Assembly: GCA_947464185.1 (NCBI GenBank)
Contig: CANHVY010000008.1
Location: 29,862 to 93,861, forward strand
Origin: Burkholderiales bacterium
GTDB lineage: Bacteria; Pseudomonadota; Gammaproteobacteria; Burkholderiales; Burkholderiaceae_C
Direction: 5' to 3'
Length of the DNA stretch: 64,000 nt
Each line of letters begins with the position of its first letter. Position 1 is the first letter of the stretch. Below the pieces are notes generated by a model that searched no databases, was not told the DNA's origin, and saw nothing but the letters and a program-made list of their open reading frames with translations. Positions 18,539-29,381 of the stretch are shown here, in pieces. The position numbers and the translations under genes are program-made.

Positions 18539-20872
18539 TCAATCCGCCTTGGGCTCGGCATCCGATCGGCTCGGTGCCGCAGCGTCAGCCGCCTGGCCAC
18601 CCTCTGCCGCTTGTCCTTCGCGAGGCTCGCGTGCCTCTCGGGGCTCACGGCGAGGACGGTCGCCCCGGTCTCCCCGATCGCCACGGTCACGGCGAGGACC
18701 ACGGTCCCCACGGTCACCCCGATCGCCGTATTCACGGCGCGGGCGCTCCTCTTCCACGTACCCCTCAGGACGCTCGAGCAGGGCCTTCATCGACAACTTG
18801 ATGCGGCCCTTCTCGTCGGTCTCCAGCACCTTGACCTTGACGATCTGGCCTTCGGTCAGGTAGTCGCCGATGTTCTCCACACGCTCGAAGGCGATCTGGC
18901 TGATGTGCAGCAGGCCGTCCTTGCCGGGCAGGATGTTGACCAGGGCACCAAAGTCCAGCAGCTTGGTCACCGGGCCCTCGTAGACCTTGCCGATCTCGGC
19001 CTCGGCCGTGATCTCGGTGATGCGCTTCTTGGCGAACTCGGCCTTGTCGGCGTCGGTGGAGGCGATGGTGATCGTGCCGTCTTCACCGATGTCGATGGTG
19101 CACCCGGTCTCCTCGGTCAGGGCGCGGATGGTGGCGCCCCCCTTGCCGATGATGTCGCGGATCTTCTCCGGATTGATCTTCATCGTGTACAGGCGCGGTG
19201 CGAACTCGCTCACCTCGGCCTTGGCCTCGCCCATGGCCTCGACCATCTTGCCCAGGATGTGCAAGCGGGCTTCCTTGGCCTGCGCCAGAGCCACCTGCAT
19301 GATTTCCTTGGTGATGCCCTGGATCTTGATGTCCATCTGCAGCGCGGTGATGCCCTGCGTGGTGCCGGCCACCTTGAAGTCCATGTCGCCGAGATGGTCC
19401 TCGTCGCCCAGGATGTCGGTCAGCACCGCAAAACGGTTGGCATCCTTGATCAGGCCCATGGCGATACCGGCCACGTGCGCCTTCATGGGCACACCGGCGT
19501 CCATCAGCGCCAGGCAGCCGCCGCAGACGGAAGCCATGGAGGAGGAGCCGTTGCTTTCCGTGATCTCGCTGACCACGCGCAGCGTGTAGGGGAACTCTTC
19601 ACGCGACGGCAGCGCGGCCACCAGCGCCCGCTTGGCCAGGCGGCCGTGGCCGATCTCACGCCGCTTGGGGCTGCCCACGCGGCCCGTCTCGCCGGTGGCG
19701 AACGGGGGCATGTTGTAGTGCAGCATGAAGCGGTCTTCGAAATCGCCGGCCAGCGCGTCGATGCGCTGCGCGTCACGTTCGGTACCCAGCGTGGCCACGG
19801 CCAGGGCCTGGGTCTCGCCGCGCGTGAACAAGGCCGAACCGTGTGTGCGCGGCAGCACGGAAGAGCGGATCTCGATGGGGCGCACCGTGCGCGTGTCGCG
19901 GCCGTCGATACGCGGCTCGCCAGCCAGGATCTGGCTGCGCACGATGCGGGCCTCGATCTCGAACAGCAGCGCTTCGACCTTGACATCGTCCACCGTGGAG
20001 CCGTCCGCCTTCAAGGCGGCCTTGGCGGCGGCGTAGGCTTCGCGGCAAGCCTGGGTACGGGCCTGCTTGCTGCGGATCTGGTAGGCCGCGCGCAGCGGGC
20101 CTTCGGCCAATTCGTTCAGCTTGGCGATGAAGGCTTCGTCCTTGACCGGCGGGGTCCAGGTCCCGGCGGCCAGCCACTCGGGCTTGCCGGCCTCACGCAC
20201 CAACTCGTGGATGGCATCGATGGCGGCCTTGCTCTGGTCGTGGCCGTACACCACGGCGCCCAGCATGATCTCCTCGCTGAGCTGGTTGGCCTCGGACTCC
20301 ACCATCAGGACGGCAGCCTCGGTACCGGCCACAACCAGGTCGAGCTGGCTGTCAGCCAGTTGCGCCTTGCCAGGGTTCAGCACATATTCGCCGTTGACAT
20401 AGCCCACGCGGGCTGCACCGATGGGGCCGTTGAAAGGAATGCCGCTGATGGACAGTGCGGCGCTGGACGCGATGAGCGCGGCGATATCGGCCTGCACCTC
20501 AGGGTTCAAGCTGACGACGTGCACCACCACCTGCACTTCGTTGAAGAAACCATCCGGAAACAACGGACGGATCGGACGGTCGATCAGACGGCTGGTCAGT
20601 GTCTCCAGCTCGCTGGGGCGACCCTCGCGCTTGAAGAAGCTGCCGGGGATCTTGCCCGCGGCGTAGGTCTTCTCGAGGTAGTCCACCGTCAGCGGGAAAA
20701 AGTCCTGCCCGGGCTTGGCATTCTTGGCGGCCACCACGGTGGCCAGCACCACGGTGCCTTCGATGTTGACGAGGACGGCGCCGCCGGCCTGGCGAGCGAT
20801 CTCGCCCGTTTCCATCGTGACCTGATGATGGCCCCATTGGAAGGTCTTGCTGACCTTGTTGAACATGCTCAT
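18539..20872 (-). CDS. pnp: Polyribonucleotide nucleotidyltransferase (PNPase)
   Basis: A 777-residue 3'-5' phosphorolytic exoribonuclease, core of the RNA degradosome. Order: two RNase PH domains joined by a helical linker, then KH ([18 protein letters not shown], about residue 560) and S1 ([19 protein letters not shown]). After the S1 domain there is a ~70-residue Arg/Asp/Gly-rich tail with GDRGDRG repeats, longer than in E. coli (711 aa). Start ATG 20872 has GGAG seven bases upstream; ATG 20866 is the alternative. It lies downstream of rpsO, the conserved order, with a structured leader. Confidence 0.97.
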   Translation of the reverse strand: MSMFNKVSKTFQWGHHQVTMETGEIARQAGGAVLVNIEGTVVLATVVAAKNAKPGQDFFPLTVDYLEKTYAAGKIPGSFFKREGRPSELETLTSRLIDRPIRPLFPDGFFNEVQVVVHVVSLNPEVQADIAALIASSAALSISGIPFNGPIGAARVGYVNGEYVLNPGKAQLADSQLDLVVAGTEAAVLMVESEANQLSEEIMLGAVVYGHDQSKAAIDAIHELVREAGKPEWLAAGTWTPPVKDEAFIAKLNELAEGPLRAAYQIRSKQARTQACREAYAAAKAALKADGSTVDDVKVEALLFEIEARIVRSQILAGEPRIDGRDTRTVRPIEIRSSVLPRTHGSALFTRGETQALAVATLGTERDAQRIDALAGDFEDRFMLHYNMPPFATGETGRVGSPKRREIGHGRLAKRALVAALPSREEFPYTLRVVSEITESNGSSSMASVCGGCLALMDAGVPMKAHVAGIAMGLIKDANRFAVLTDILGDEDHLGDMDFKVAGTTQGITALQMDIKIQGITKEIMQVALAQAKEARLHILGKMVEAMGEAKAEVSEFAPRLYTMKINPEKIRDIIGKGGATIRALTEETGCTIDIGEDGTITIASTDADKAEFAKKRITEITAEAEIGKVYEGPVTKLLDFGALVNILPGKDGLLHISQIAFERVENIGDYLTEGQIVKVKVLETDEKGRIKLSMKALLERPEGYVEEERPRREYGDRGDRGDRGPRRDRGDRGDRGDRPRREPREAREPREGQAAEGGQAADAAAPSRSDAEPKAD

Positions 20873-20946
20873 GTCTGTCTCCACAAAAAGGCGCGATGAA
20901 TCCCCGCGCCTGCGGGATGGAGCCGCTTGAGCCTTGGCAACAATGC

Positions 20947-20996
20947 CATTCCAGCGCGACTGGCAGATTCATCCATGAATCAGCCGCCCTGGAATG
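20947..20996 (-). promoter_or_regulatory. pnp leader stem-loop
   Basis: A long hairpin in the 207-base rpsO-pnp gap. The outer stem CATTCCAG / CTGGAATG is perfect. The inner stem GGC-A-GATTCA / TGAATC-A-GCC is broken by one A/A mismatch and has a 4-base loop. In E. coli the pnp leader forms a duplex cut by RNase III, the basis of PNPase autoregulation. Position and shape fit the same role here; the mechanism is inferred. Confidence 0.55.
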
Positions 20997-21079
20997 ACAC
21001 AGCAGTTGCCCGCGACCCGGACGTCTCCGTGGGCGCCGGCTTCCTGCCTTGCGGGCGGGAGGCCGGCACTCCAATGGAT

Positions 21080-21349
21080 TTACTTGCGCAGGCCCAGCTT
21101 CTGGATCAATGCCGTGTAGCGGTCGGCGTCACGATCCTTCAGGTAGGCCAGCAAACTCTTGCGCTGGTTGACCATCTTCAACAGGCCGCGGCGGCCGTGG
21201 TGGTCCTTCAAGTGCGTCTTGAAGTGGGGAGTCAGTTCGTTGATGCGTGCCGTCAGCAGCGCTACTTGAACTTCGGGGGAGCCGGTGTCGGCCGTGCCGC
21301 GCGCGTGCGCCTTGATGACATCGGCCTTCTGTGTGGTGTTCATCGTCAT
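21080..21349 (-). CDS. rpsO: 30S ribosomal protein S15
   Basis: An 89-residue primary-binding protein of the 30S platform. [21 protein letters not shown] and [23 protein letters not shown] match S15 along its whole length. ATG 21349 puts the TGSPE motif at residue 22, as in E. coli, and has AGGAA upstream; the frame extending further upstream is noise. It precedes pnp, as in most proteobacteria. Confidence 0.98.
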   Translation of the reverse strand: MTMNTTQKADVIKAHARGTADTGSPEVQVALLTARINELTPHFKTHLKDHHGRRGLLKMVNQRKSLLAYLKDRDADRYTALIQKLGLRK

Positions 21350-21531
21350 GACGATTTCCTTGTGGGTGTGGAAACCGCCGACGCAGCAAGGACGAGCGCG
21401 TCCAGCCGTGAAGCGGTTTCCGGTGCCTTGGCAGGCGTTCTGACTTGCGAACGCAGGTGAAACCGACCCGCGCCGTGCTGCTTGAATCTGCGCGCCGCTG
21501 GACAAGCCAGCGCTACCGATCACACTGGATT

Positions 21532-22716
21532 CTAGCGCAGCACCGACGCAGCCGCCGCGCCTGGCAGCCCGGCCTCCACGGCCTGCCGCATGCGCACCAG
21601 GCCCTGCTCCAGGCGCTGCAGTTCGCGAGAGGCGAAGCACCAGCGCAACCAGCCCTGCCCTTCGTCCCCGAAGGCCGAACCCGGCGCAAGCCCCAGACCG
21701 TGATGCACCACCAGGTGCTTGGCGTAGGTGAGGGAATCACCAACACCCGCCACGCGAAAGAAGGCGTACATCCCCCCCGGCGGCGCGTGCACCTCGATGC
21801 CCGGCAGCCGCGCGAGGGCGCCAATCAGCAGGTCACGGCAATCCTGGAAGTGACGGCGCAAGGGCTCCACCGACGCCACGGCGCCGGCCAAGGCCTGCAA
21901 GGCCCCACGCTGCACGAACACGGGCGCGCAGGAGCTGTTGAATTCGATCAGCTTGCCCAGTGCGTCCATGGCGCCATCGGGCACCACCAGCCAACCCAGG
22001 CGCCAGCCGGTCATGAGGAAGCTCTTCGAAAAGCTCTGCACGACCACCACCCGATCTTGCGGGGTGCACAGGTCCAGGAAGCTGGGCGCCGCAGAGGCCG
22101 CGCCGTAGTAGAGCCTTTCGTACACCTCGTCGGACACGATCCAGGTGCCTGTGGCGCGGCAATGGTCCAGGATGGCCTGAATTTCGCCGTGCGTGAGGGT
22201 CCAGCCCGTGGGGTTGTTGGGTGCATTAACCAGAAGCACACGCGTGGCGGGCGTGACCGCCGCCCGGAGTTCATCCATGTCCAGACGCCAGACGCCCTGG
22301 CGCGCACGCAAGGGCAGGCGCGTGACGCGCCCACCCAAGATGAGGGGCTGAGCCGTCAGGTTGGGCCACACGGGTGTGACGGCCACCACCTCGTCGCCAG
22401 GCCCCACCAGCATCTGGGTGGCCAGCATCAACGCATTGACGCCTGAGGACGTGACGGCAATGCGCTCCATGCCGACTGAGCGGTGCAGGCTGCCCACGTA
22501 GTCGGCAATCGCCTGACGCAAGGCAGGCAGGCCCAGGTTGTGGGCATAGAAGGTCTCGCCATCGCGCAGCGAACGGGCCGCGGCCTCGCGCACTTCGGGG
22601 GCCGTGACCTCGTCGCTCTCGCCGAACCAGAAGGGCAGGACGTCCTCGCGCCCCATGGCGGCGTTGGCCACCTCCCGGATCAAGGAGCCGGAAAGCAACT
22701 GGATCTGATCTCGCAT
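21532..22716 (-). CDS. PLP-dependent class I aminotransferase
   Basis: A 394-residue fold-type I aminotransferase. The Schiff-base lysine is in [15 protein letters not shown], the substrate-carboxylate Asn/Pro motif in NAPNNPTGW, and the PLP-phosphate region in [15 protein letters not shown]. Substrate is unknown: this branch includes aspartate/alanine-type transaminases. ATG 22716 leaves one base after the tsaD stop, so translation is probably coupled, placing it at the end of the isc-tsaD run. The 182 bases to rpsO on its far side hold no gene and presumably the rpsO promoter. Confidence 0.9.
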   Translation of the reverse strand: MRDQIQLLSGSLIREVANAAMGREDVLPFWFGESDEVTAPEVREAAARSLRDGETFYAHNLGLPALRQAIADYVGSLHRSVGMERIAVTSSGVNALMLATQMLVGPGDEVVAVTPVWPNLTAQPLILGGRVTRLPLRARQGVWRLDMDELRAAVTPATRVLLVNAPNNPTGWTLTHGEIQAILDHCRATGTWIVSDEVYERLYYGAASAAPSFLDLCTPQDRVVVVQSFSKSFLMTGWRLGWLVVPDGAMDALGKLIEFNSSCAPVFVQRGALQALAGAVASVEPLRRHFQDCRDLLIGALARLPGIEVHAPPGGMYAFFRVAGVGDSLTYAKHLVVHHGLGLAPGSAFGDEGQGWLRWCFASRELQRLEQGLVRMRQAVEAGLPGAAAASVLR

Positions 22717-22717
22717 G

Positions 22718-23767
22718 TCAGCAGGTCTCCAGCGGCCAGCGCGGCCGCACTTCAAAAGAACGCGATGCCAGGGCCTCGGCGCCCGCCTGCGCGCCCACCA
22801 GGCCGGCCTGCAGGCGCATGGCCGCAGCCATGGCGATCATGGCACCGTTGTCAGTGCACAGGCTCAGTTCCGGGTAGTGGATCCGCACCCCGCGCGCGGC
22901 GCAGGCCTCACCAAGCCGGGCACGCAATTCGGCATTGGCCCCCACGCCGCCAGCCACCACGAGACGCCGCAAGCCGGTCTGCCTGAGCGCTGCCATGGAC
23001 TTGTGCACCAGCACGTCGACGATGGCCGCCTGCGTGGAGGCCGCCAGATCGCTGAGCGCCTGCGGTGCCGGCGCCGGCCCGAGCTTGCGGTGCTGGGTCA
23101 TGACGGCGGTCTTCAGGCCCGCAAATGAGAAGTCCAGCCCGCCCTGGTGCATCAGGGGACGGGGCAAGGCGAAAGCGTCCGGTCGGCCTCGTTCAGCCAG
23201 GCGCGCCAGGGCCGGGCCGCCCGGGTAGCCCAGGCCCAGCAGCTTGGCCGACTTGTCGAAGGCCTCACCCGCCGCATCGTCGATCGTCTCGCCCAGCAGT
23301 TCATAACGCCCGACCGCCTGCACCCGCATCAACTGCGTGTGCCCGCCCGAGACCAGCAGGGCGACAAAGGGAAACGCCGGCGGGTCTGCGGACAGGAAGG
23401 GCGACAGCAAATGGCCCTCCAGGTGGTGAACCGGCAACGTGGGTCGTCCCAGTGCCTGGCCCAGCGCCGCAGCAAAGCCCGCGCCCACGAGCAAGGCGCC
23501 CGCCAGACCGGGGCCCTGTGTGAAAGCGACCAGGTCGATCTCGCGGCGGTGCACGCCGGCCTCTTCCAACACCTGCCGGGTCAAGGGGATGACCCGGCGG
23601 ATGTGATCACGCGACGCCAGTTCCGGCACCACCCCGCCGTAGGCTTCGTGCATGTCGGCCTGGCTGTGCAGCGCGTGCGCGAGCAGGCGCGGCATCGCCT
23701 GGCCAGCGAACTCCACCAGCGCAACGCCGGTTTCGTCGCAGGAGGATTCGACGCCGAGGATCTTCAA
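22718..23767 (-). CDS. tsaD: tRNA threonylcarbamoyladenosine transferase TsaD
   Basis: A 349-residue ASKHA-fold protein. With TsaB and TsaE it transfers threonylcarbamoyl to A37 of ANN-decoding tRNAs. The iron-binding HLEGH motif ([11 protein letters not shown], about residue 112) and the [14 protein letters not shown] loop are present, and [14 protein letters not shown] is the classic N-terminus. Its start overlaps the fdx stop by 4 bases, so it is translated from the end of the isc operon. Confidence 0.97.
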   Translation of the reverse strand: MKILGVESSCDETGVALVEFAGQAMPRLLAHALHSQADMHEAYGGVVPELASRDHIRRVIPLTRQVLEEAGVHRREIDLVAFTQGPGLAGALLVGAGFAAALGQALGRPTLPVHHLEGHLLSPFLSADPPAFPFVALLVSGGHTQLMRVQAVGRYELLGETIDDAAGEAFDKSAKLLGLGYPGGPALARLAERGRPDAFALPRPLMHQGGLDFSFAGLKTAVMTQHRKLGPAPAPQALSDLAASTQAAIVDVLVHKSMAALRQTGLRRLVVAGGVGANAELRARLGEACAARGVRIHYPELSLCTDNGAMIAMAAAMRLQAGLVGAQAGAEALASRSFEVRPRWPLETC

Positions 23768-24102
23768 TGCTTCTCGCGCGCGTGGTTGATCGAGTATTTC
23801 GGAATCTCGATCGTGACATCGCGGTCGGACAGGATGGCCTGGCAGGACAGGCGTGACGTGGGGGTCAGGCCCCAGGCGCGGTCCAGCAGGTCCTCCTCGG
23901 TCTCGTCTGGTTCACCCAGGGTTTCGAAACCCTCCTTGACCACCACGTGGCAAGTGGTGCACGCGCAACTCATCTCGCAGGCGTGCTCAATTTCAATGCC
24001 ATGGTCGAGCAAGGCCTCGCACACGGAGGTGCCGCGAGGCGCCTCCACGGTAGCCCCTTCGGGACAGTAATCGGCATGGGGAAGGATGCGTATCACGGGC
24101 AT
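23764..24102 (-). CDS. fdx: ISC-type [2Fe-2S] ferredoxin
   Basis: A 112-residue adrenodoxin-type ferredoxin that supplies electrons for Fe-S cluster assembly on IscU. Cluster ligands are C-x5-C-x2-C in [10 protein letters not shown] and a later Cys in SRLSCQAIL. The isc-specific C-terminus [11 protein letters not shown] is present. It follows hscA by 3 bases in the canonical hscB-hscA-fdx order. Confidence 0.97.
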   Translation of the reverse strand: MPVIRILPHADYCPEGATVEAPRGTSVCEALLDHGIEIEHACEMSCACTTCHVVVKEGFETLGEPDETEEDLLDRAWGLTPTSRLSCQAILSDRDVTIEIPKYSINHAREKH

Positions 24103-24105
24103 GGG

Positions 24106-25962
24106 TCAGACGTCCTCTACTCTTCGACCGGCCAGCGCAGCCCGGATGCCGCGGTTCATCCGGGCTGCCGCAAAGGCCTCGGTCCCGGTGGCCAGTCGCT
24201 CCACCGCCGCGTCCATGGCGACGTGGTCCTCGCCTGCAGCCTCAAGCTCGGTCTGGGCGACCAGGGCCAGGATGTCGGCACGCTCCTGGTCCGAGAGCAA
24301 TTCGCCATCGGCGGCAAGCGCCGCTCGTGTGGCCAGCACCATGCGCTGCGCCTCCACCCGCGCCTCGCGCAGCCGACGGGCTGCGACATCTTCCTCAGCA
24401 TGGGCAAACCCTTCACGCAGCATGCGCGCCACCTCGTCGTCGGCCAGTCCGTAGCTGGGTTTGACCGTCACCGAAGCCTGCACCCCCGAATGCGTTTCCT
24501 GGGCAGACACGCTCAAGAGACCGTCGGCATCCACCTGGAAGGTCACCCGGATTCTGGCCGCCCCGGCCGCCATGGGCGGGATCCCCCGCAGTTCGAACCG
24601 CGCCAGGCTGCGGCAATCGGCCACCAGTTCGCGCTCGCCCTGCACCACGTGCAGGGCCATGGCGGTCTGGCCGTCCTGATAAGTGGTGAACTCCTGGGCC
24701 TTGGCCACGGGGATGGTGGTGTTGCGCTCGATGATGCGCTCGGTCAGGCCTCCCATCGTTTCCAGGCCCAGCGACAGAGGGATGACGTCCAGCAGCAGCA
24801 GATCGCCATCGCGTGAATGGCCCGCCAGGGCGTGGGCCTGCAAAGCGGCCCCCACCGCCACCACCTCGTCGGGGTTGACATTGGTCAGGGGGTCCTGGCC
24901 GAAGCACGCCGCGACCGCTTGGCGAACCGCAGGCATGCGGGTGGATCCCCCCACCAGCACCACCCCCTGCACCTCGTCCACCGTCACCCGGGCATCGCGC
25001 AGCACGCGCCTGACGCTGCTCATGGTGCGGTCCAACAGACCCCGGGTCAGTTCTTCGAACGCCTCTCGACTCACCGGGAGTTCATGGGTGACGGCATCCA
25101 CCTGGAAGCTCAGGTCCACCTGCACTTCATCGGTCAAGGCTTCCTTGGCCTGCCGGGCGGCCACCAGCACGGACCGGCGCGTGCGAGCGTCAGGTGCGCA
25201 GACCCCAGCCTTCTGCAAGGCCCAAAGGGCCAGGGCCTCGTCGAAGTCGTCCCCGCCGAGCGCGGCGTCGCCTCCCGTGGCCACCACCTCGAACACACCG
25301 CGCGACAGTCGCAGCAAGGAGATGTCGAAAGTGCCCCCACCCAGGTCGTAGATGGCGTACAGGCCTTCGCTGCCGTTCTCCAGGCCATAGGCCACCGCGG
25401 CGGCCGTCGGCTCGTTGATGAGCCTGAGCACGTTCAGCCCCGCCAGTTGCGCCGCATCCTTGGTGGCCTGCCGCTGCGCATCGTCGAAGTAGGCTGGCAC
25501 CGTGATCACGGCACCGAACAACTCGTCATCAAAGGTGTCTTCGGCCCGCTGGCGCAGCACCGCCAGAATCTCTGCGGACACCTCCACCGGCGTCTTCACG
25601 CCCTCGCGAGTGTCCAGCGCCACCATGCCGGGCTGGTCCACAAAGCGGTAGGGGGACTGTTCATGACCCGGCACATCCTTCAGGCCACGCCCCATGAGCC
25701 GCTTGACGGAGGCAATGGTGTTCTGCGGGTCCTCGGTCTGGGCCGCCCTGGCCTCATGCCCGATCTGACGACGGCCGCCCTCCAGGTAGCGCACCACGGA
25801 CGGCAGGATCACCCTGCCCTGCCCGTCCGGCAGGCACTCGGCCACGCCGTTGCGCACCGCAGCCACCAGGGAATGCGTGGTGCCCAGGTCAATGCCCACG
25901 GCAATACGCCGCTGGTGCGGATCAGGCGAGGCGCCGGGTTCGGAAATCTGTAGCAATGCCAT
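24106..25962 (-). CDS. hscA: Fe-S assembly chaperone HscA (Hsp70 family)
   Basis: A 618-residue specialised Hsp70. It binds the LPPVK motif of IscU and drives cluster release with [17 protein letters not shown] begins the ATPase domain, and [17 protein letters not shown] and [14 protein letters not shown] are the phosphate and adenosine loops. The substrate domain follows from residue ~385. ATG 25962 gives the usual HscA N-terminus (E. coli 616 aa); the frame before it is spurious. It lies 75 bases after hscB. Confidence 0.97.
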   Translation of the reverse strand: MALLQISEPGASPDPHQRRIAVGIDLGTTHSLVAAVRNGVAECLPDGQGRVILPSVVRYLEGGRRQIGHEARAAQTEDPQNTIASVKRLMGRGLKDVPGHEQSPYRFVDQPGMVALDTREGVKTPVEVSAEILAVLRQRAEDTFDDELFGAVITVPAYFDDAQRQATKDAAQLAGLNVLRLINEPTAAAVAYGLENGSEGLYAIYDLGGGTFDISLLRLSRGVFEVVATGGDAALGGDDFDEALALWALQKAGVCAPDARTRRSVLVAARQAKEALTDEVQVDLSFQVDAVTHELPVSREAFEELTRGLLDRTMSSVRRVLRDARVTVDEVQGVVLVGGSTRMPAVRQAVAACFGQDPLTNVNPDEVVAVGAALQAHALAGHSRDGDLLLLDVIPLSLGLETMGGLTERIIERNTTIPVAKAQEFTTYQDGQTAMALHVVQGERELVADCRSLARFELRGIPPMAAGAARIRVTFQVDADGLLSVSAQETHSGVQASVTVKPSYGLADDEVARMLREGFAHAEEDVAARRLREARVEAQRMVLATRAALAADGELLSDQERADILALVAQTELEAAGEDHVAMDAAVERLATGTEAFAAARMNRGIRAALAGRRVEDV

Positions 25963-26037
25963 GCTGCTGGTTCGGGATAAGGGCTGGACAGGACAAGGCC
26001 GACTGGAACGGCCAGCCCCACACATCAGCGCCGGGGT

Positions 26038-26556
26038 TCAGGACTCCAGGGCCTCCATCCTGCGCTGGATGTCGGCGCGGAATCGGCCCAGGAACATCAG
26101 CGACCTGACGGCGCCCACTGCGGCTTCGAGGTCCAGGCTTTCGTCCAGATGGCGTGCCAGTTCCGCCTGCAGGGCCTTCTCCTGCCGGCCCACCTCCAGG
26201 TCAAGGGCTTCCACCTGGTCTGCACTGCCCGCCTCTTCCAGCGCCTCGCGCCACGCCATCTGTTGCATCAGGAACGGCGCAGGCATGGCGGTGTGACGGT
26301 CCGCGTCGATGGGCGCCCCGCGCAGTTCACACAGATAGGCCGCACGGGCCAGGGGATCGCGCAGGCGGCGGTGGGCCTCGTTCACCCGCACCGCCCACTG
26401 CATGGCCTGGCGTTGCGCGGACCCGCCTTCTGCAGCGAACCGGTCAGGATGCACCTGGGCCTGCAAGGCGCGCCAGCGGACGTCCACCTCCTGGCGATCG
26501 ATGCCGAACCTGAGAGCCAGCCCGAACAGCGTGAAGTCGTCATCGTCGAGCTTCAT
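26038..26556 (-). CDS. hscB: Fe-S assembly co-chaperone HscB (J-protein)
   Basis: A 172-residue J-domain co-chaperone that delivers IscU to HscA and stimulates its ATPase. The HPD tripeptide is in VHPDRF at about residue 36. The N-terminal FTLFGLALRFGID and the C-terminal three-helix IscU-binding domain (EALDLEVGRQEKALQ) match the family. A strong hairpin lies in the 119-base gap separating it from iscA. Confidence 0.95.
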   Translation of the reverse strand: MKLDDDDFTLFGLALRFGIDRQEVDVRWRALQAQVHPDRFAAEGGSAQRQAMQWAVRVNEAHRRLRDPLARAAYLCELRGAPIDADRHTAMPAPFLMQQMAWREALEEAGSADQVEALDLEVGRQEKALQAELARHLDESLDLEAAVGAVRSLMFLGRFRADIQRRMEALES

Positions 26557-26623
26557 CTCGCGCGCCTTTCTTCGAGGTCCACACGCGGGGTGGCGAAGGT
26601 GGAGGGATGCTGCATCCAGGGAT

Positions 26624-26653
26624 CGAAAGCAAAGGCGCGGCCTTGCCGCGCCT
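26624..26653 (-). terminator. terminator-like hairpin between iscA and hscB
   Basis: Minus-strand transcript: a perfect 9-bp stem AGGCGCGGC / GCCGCGCCT with a 3-base loop, followed at once by TTTGCTTT. The U-tract is imperfect, so partial termination is more likely than a full stop. It separates iscRSUA from hscBA-fdx. Confidence 0.6.
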
Positions 26654-26675
26654 GAGAGGAACAGGGCCGTGCGCG

Positions 26676-26999
26676 TCAGACGCGGAACGACTCCCCGCAG
26701 CCGCAGCGGTCCTTTTCGCGCGGGTTGTAGAACTTGAAACCTTCGTTGAGCCCCTCGCGAACGAAGTCCAGTTCGGTGCCATCGATGTAAGGCAGGCTCT
26801 TGGGGTCTACCAGCACTTTCACGCCGAGCCCTTCAAAGATCACATCCTCGGGGGCCACGTCGTCGGCGTATTCGAGCTTGTAGGCCAGCCCGGAACAGCC
26901 CGTGGTCTTGACGCCCAACCGCACGCCGACGCCTTTGCCCCGGCGCGCCAGGTAACGGGTCACGTGCCGCGCAGCGGCTTCGGTCAGGGTGACGGCCAT
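26676..26999 (-). CDS. iscA: Fe-S cluster assembly protein IscA
   Basis: A 107-residue A-type Fe-S carrier. The three ligand cysteines are in [14 protein letters not shown] and the C-terminal [22 protein letters not shown] is the usual N-terminus. It is the fourth isc gene, 7 bases after iscU. The position in the operon supports IscA over the paralogues ErpA and SufA. Confidence 0.96.
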   Translation of the reverse strand: MAVTLTEAAARHVTRYLARRGKGVGVRLGVKTTGCSGLAYKLEYADDVAPEDVIFEGLGVKVLVDPKSLPYIDGTELDFVREGLNEGFKFYNPREKDRCGCGESFRV

Positions 27000-27006
27000 C
27001 AGAGCC

Positions 27007-27423
27007 TCAATGGGTCTGTTCGACCGCAGACGGCGACGCCTCGGCGTGCTTGGCCTTGTAGTCGCTGACAGCTGCCTTGATGGCGTCTTCGGCCAGGATG
27101 GAGCAGTGAATCTTCACCGGCGGCAGCGCAAGTTCCTGGGCAATCTGCGTGTTCTTGATGGTCAATGCCTGGTCCAGCGTTTTGCCCTTGACCCACTCTG
27201 TCACCAGGGAGCTCGAGGCAATGGCCGAGCCGCAACCATAGGTCTTGAACCGGGCATCCTCGATGAGCCCGGTATCGGGGTTCACCTTGATCTGCAGTTT
27301 CATGACGTCACCACAGGCCGGCGCGCCCACCATGCCGGTGCCCACGCTGTCGTCACCCTTGTCGAAGCCACCCACGTTACGGGGATTCTCGTAATGGTCG
27401 ATGACCTTGTCGCTGTATGCCAT
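27007..27423 (-). CDS. iscU: Fe-S cluster scaffold IscU
   Basis: A 138-residue scaffold on which [2Fe-2S] and [4Fe-4S] clusters are built. Ligands Cys37 and Asp39 (PACGDVM), Cys64 (YGCGSA), and His106-Cys107 are present, and LPPVK (100-104) is the HscA recognition site. The C-terminus ([12 protein letters not shown]) is about ten residues longer than in E. coli. It follows iscS by 40 bases. Confidence 0.98.
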   Translation of the reverse strand: MAYSDKVIDHYENPRNVGGFDKGDDSVGTGMVGAPACGDVMKLQIKVNPDTGLIEDARFKTYGCGSAIASSSLVTEWVKGKTLDQALTIKNTQIAQELALPPVKIHCSILAEDAIKAAVSDYKAKHAEASPSAVEQTH

Positions 27424-27463
27424 GTCGTTACCTCGAATGTCTGTTGTTCGCGCTTGAAGGCGC

Positions 27464-28678
27464 TCAGTGCGCCGTCCACTGGATGGTGCTCAGGTCGATG
27501 CCGTCGCGGTACATGTCCCACAGCGGGGAGAGTTCGCGCAGCTTGGCCACGCGGTCCTGCAGCGTAGAGACGGCGTAGTCGATGTCAGCCTCTGTGGTGA
27601 ACCGGCCGATCGTCATCCGAAGGCTGGAATGCGCCAGTTCGTCGCTGCGCCCCAGCGCCCGCAGCACGTAGCTGGGCTCCAGACTCGCGGAGGTGCATGC
27701 AGAGCCTGAAGACACCGCCAGCCCCTTGATACCCATGATGAGCGATTCGCCCTCCACGTAGTTGAAGGAGGCGTTGACGTTGTGGGGGACGCGCTTCTCA
27801 AGGTGCCCGTTGATGAACACCTGGTCGATCTGGGAAATGCCCACCATGAGGCGCTGCTGGAGCATGCGCACACGCTCGCTCTCGGTGCCCATCTCCTGGC
27901 GGGCGATCTTGAAGGCCTCGCCCATGCCCACGCACTGGTGGGTGGGCAGCGTGCCCGAACGCATACCGCGCTCGTGGCCGCCGCCATGCATCTGGGCTTC
28001 CAGGCGAACGCGGGGCTTGCGCCGGACGTACAGCGCACCGATTCCCTTGGGCCCGTAGGTCTTGTGCGAAGCCAGGCTCATCAGGTCCACGGGCAAGCTG
28101 CCCATGTCGATGGCGACCTTTCCAGTGGCCTGGGCGGCATCCACGTGCAGGATGACGCCGCGCTCCCGGCACATCGCGCCAATGGCTGGAATGTCCTGGA
28201 TGACGCCAATCTCGTTGTTCACGAGCATGACCGCCGCCAGGATGGTGTCAGGACGCAAGGCGTCGCGGAAGCGGTCCAGGTCCAGCAGTCCGTCCTCCTG
28301 CACATCCAGATAGGTCACCTCGAAACCCTGACGCTCCAGCTCGCGCATGGTGTCCAGCACGGCCTTGTGCTCGGTCTTCACCGTGATGAGGTGTTTGCCG
28401 CGAGAGGCGTAGAAGTGCGCAGCGCCCTTGATGGCCAGGTTGATGCTCTCGGTGGCACCGGAGGTCCAGACGATCTCGCGCGGATCGGCCTTGATCAAAT
28501 CGGCCACATCAGCACGTGCCTTCTCCACCGCTTCTTCGGCCTCCCAGCCCCACGCATGGCTGCGAGAGGCAGGGTTGCCGAAGTGCTCGCGCAACCAGGG
28601 CACCATGAGGTCGACAACGCGAGGGTCCACGGGTGTCGTGGCGCCGTAATCCATATAGATCGGGAAATGGGGAGTCAT
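27464..28678 (-). CDS. iscS: Cysteine desulfurase IscS
   Basis: A 404-residue PLP enzyme that removes sulfur from cysteine for Fe-S clusters, tRNA thiolation and cofactors. The Schiff-base Lys is in SHKTYGPKG and the mobile catalytic Cys in [20 protein letters not shown], the last loop being specific to IscS-type enzymes. ATG 28678 gives the length of E. coli IscS; a TTG three codons upstream is less likely. No strong ribosome site is visible before either. Confidence 0.98.
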   Translation of the reverse strand: MTPHFPIYMDYGATTPVDPRVVDLMVPWLREHFGNPASRSHAWGWEAEEAVEKARADVADLIKADPREIVWTSGATESINLAIKGAAHFYASRGKHLITVKTEHKAVLDTMRELERQGFEVTYLDVQEDGLLDLDRFRDALRPDTILAAVMLVNNEIGVIQDIPAIGAMCRERGVILHVDAAQATGKVAIDMGSLPVDLMSLASHKTYGPKGIGALYVRRKPRVRLEAQMHGGGHERGMRSGTLPTHQCVGMGEAFKIARQEMGTESERVRMLQQRLMVGISQIDQVFINGHLEKRVPHNVNASFNYVEGESLIMGIKGLAVSSGSACTSASLEPSYVLRALGRSDELAHSSLRMTIGRFTTEADIDYAVSTLQDRVAKLRELSPLWDMYRDGIDLSTIQWTAH

Positions 28679-28740
28679 GTTCGACAAGTCTTGTCAGGAC
28701 AACAGGATTGGCCGCCGGGCGAGACCGGCACGCCGCAGGA

Positions 28741-29274
28741 TCACTTCATGAAGGCGTTGCCCAGGGCGAACACGGAATTGGGGGCCGTGATCTTGATGGG
28801 CTTGACCACGGGTTGCGACGAAATCGCACGCTTGACCGGAACCTCCTCGATGGAGATGCCCTTGGCCATCTGCTCGTCGACCAGCTTCTTCAGGCTGATG
28901 GAATCAAGGAACTCGATCATCTTGGTGTTCAGGCTGGACCAGAGGTCGTGCGTCATGCACTTGCCCGTGTCTTCACCCATGCAATGCTCCTTGCCACCGC
29001 AGCCGGTCGCGTCGATGGGTTCGTCCACGGCCACGATGATGTCAGCCACCGTGATGTCGGCCATCGCACGGCCTAGCGAATAGCCGCCACCGGGACCACG
29101 GGTGCTTTCCACCAGCTCGTGACGGCGAAGCTTGCCAAACAACTGCTCGAGATAGGACAGGGAGATCTGCTGCCTCTGGCTGATGGCGGCCAGCGCCACC
29201 GGCCCGTTGTGAGAGCGCAATGCGAGGTCGATCATCGCGGTGACGGCGAATCGGCCCTTGGTGGTCAGACGCAT
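28741..29274 (-). CDS. iscR: Fe-S dependent transcription factor IscR
   Basis: A 177-residue Rrf2-family regulator that binds a [2Fe-2S] cluster and represses its own operon when clusters are plentiful. The winged helix includes RLTTKGRFAVTAMIDLAL, and the cluster cysteines lie in CGGKEHCMGEDTGKCMTH. The second spacing is two residues longer than in E. coli. AGGAG lies six bases before the ATG. It is the first gene of the isc operon. Confidence 0.97.
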   Translation of the reverse strand: MRLTTKGRFAVTAMIDLALRSHNGPVALAAISQRQQISLSYLEQLFGKLRRHELVESTRGPGGGYSLGRAMADITVADIIVAVDEPIDATGCGGKEHCMGEDTGKCMTHDLWSSLNTKMIEFLDSISLKKLVDEQMAKGISIEEVPVKRAISSQPVVKPIKITAPNSVFALGNAFMK

Positions 29275-29381
29275 TGGAGAACTCCTGTCCGCTTGGCGGC
29301 GATGTGAAGATGAAAAACATTTCAGGCCGTGTTGCTTCCCAGGCCGGTAACGATGGCTGAGGGCTTTCCCTGCAGGGCCTG

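Noticed and set aside
18332..20899. An 855-codon plus-strand open frame opposite pnp
   Set aside because: Antisense shadow of pnp; composition (His/Gln/Gly/Leu-rich) follows from the codon pattern of the real gene.
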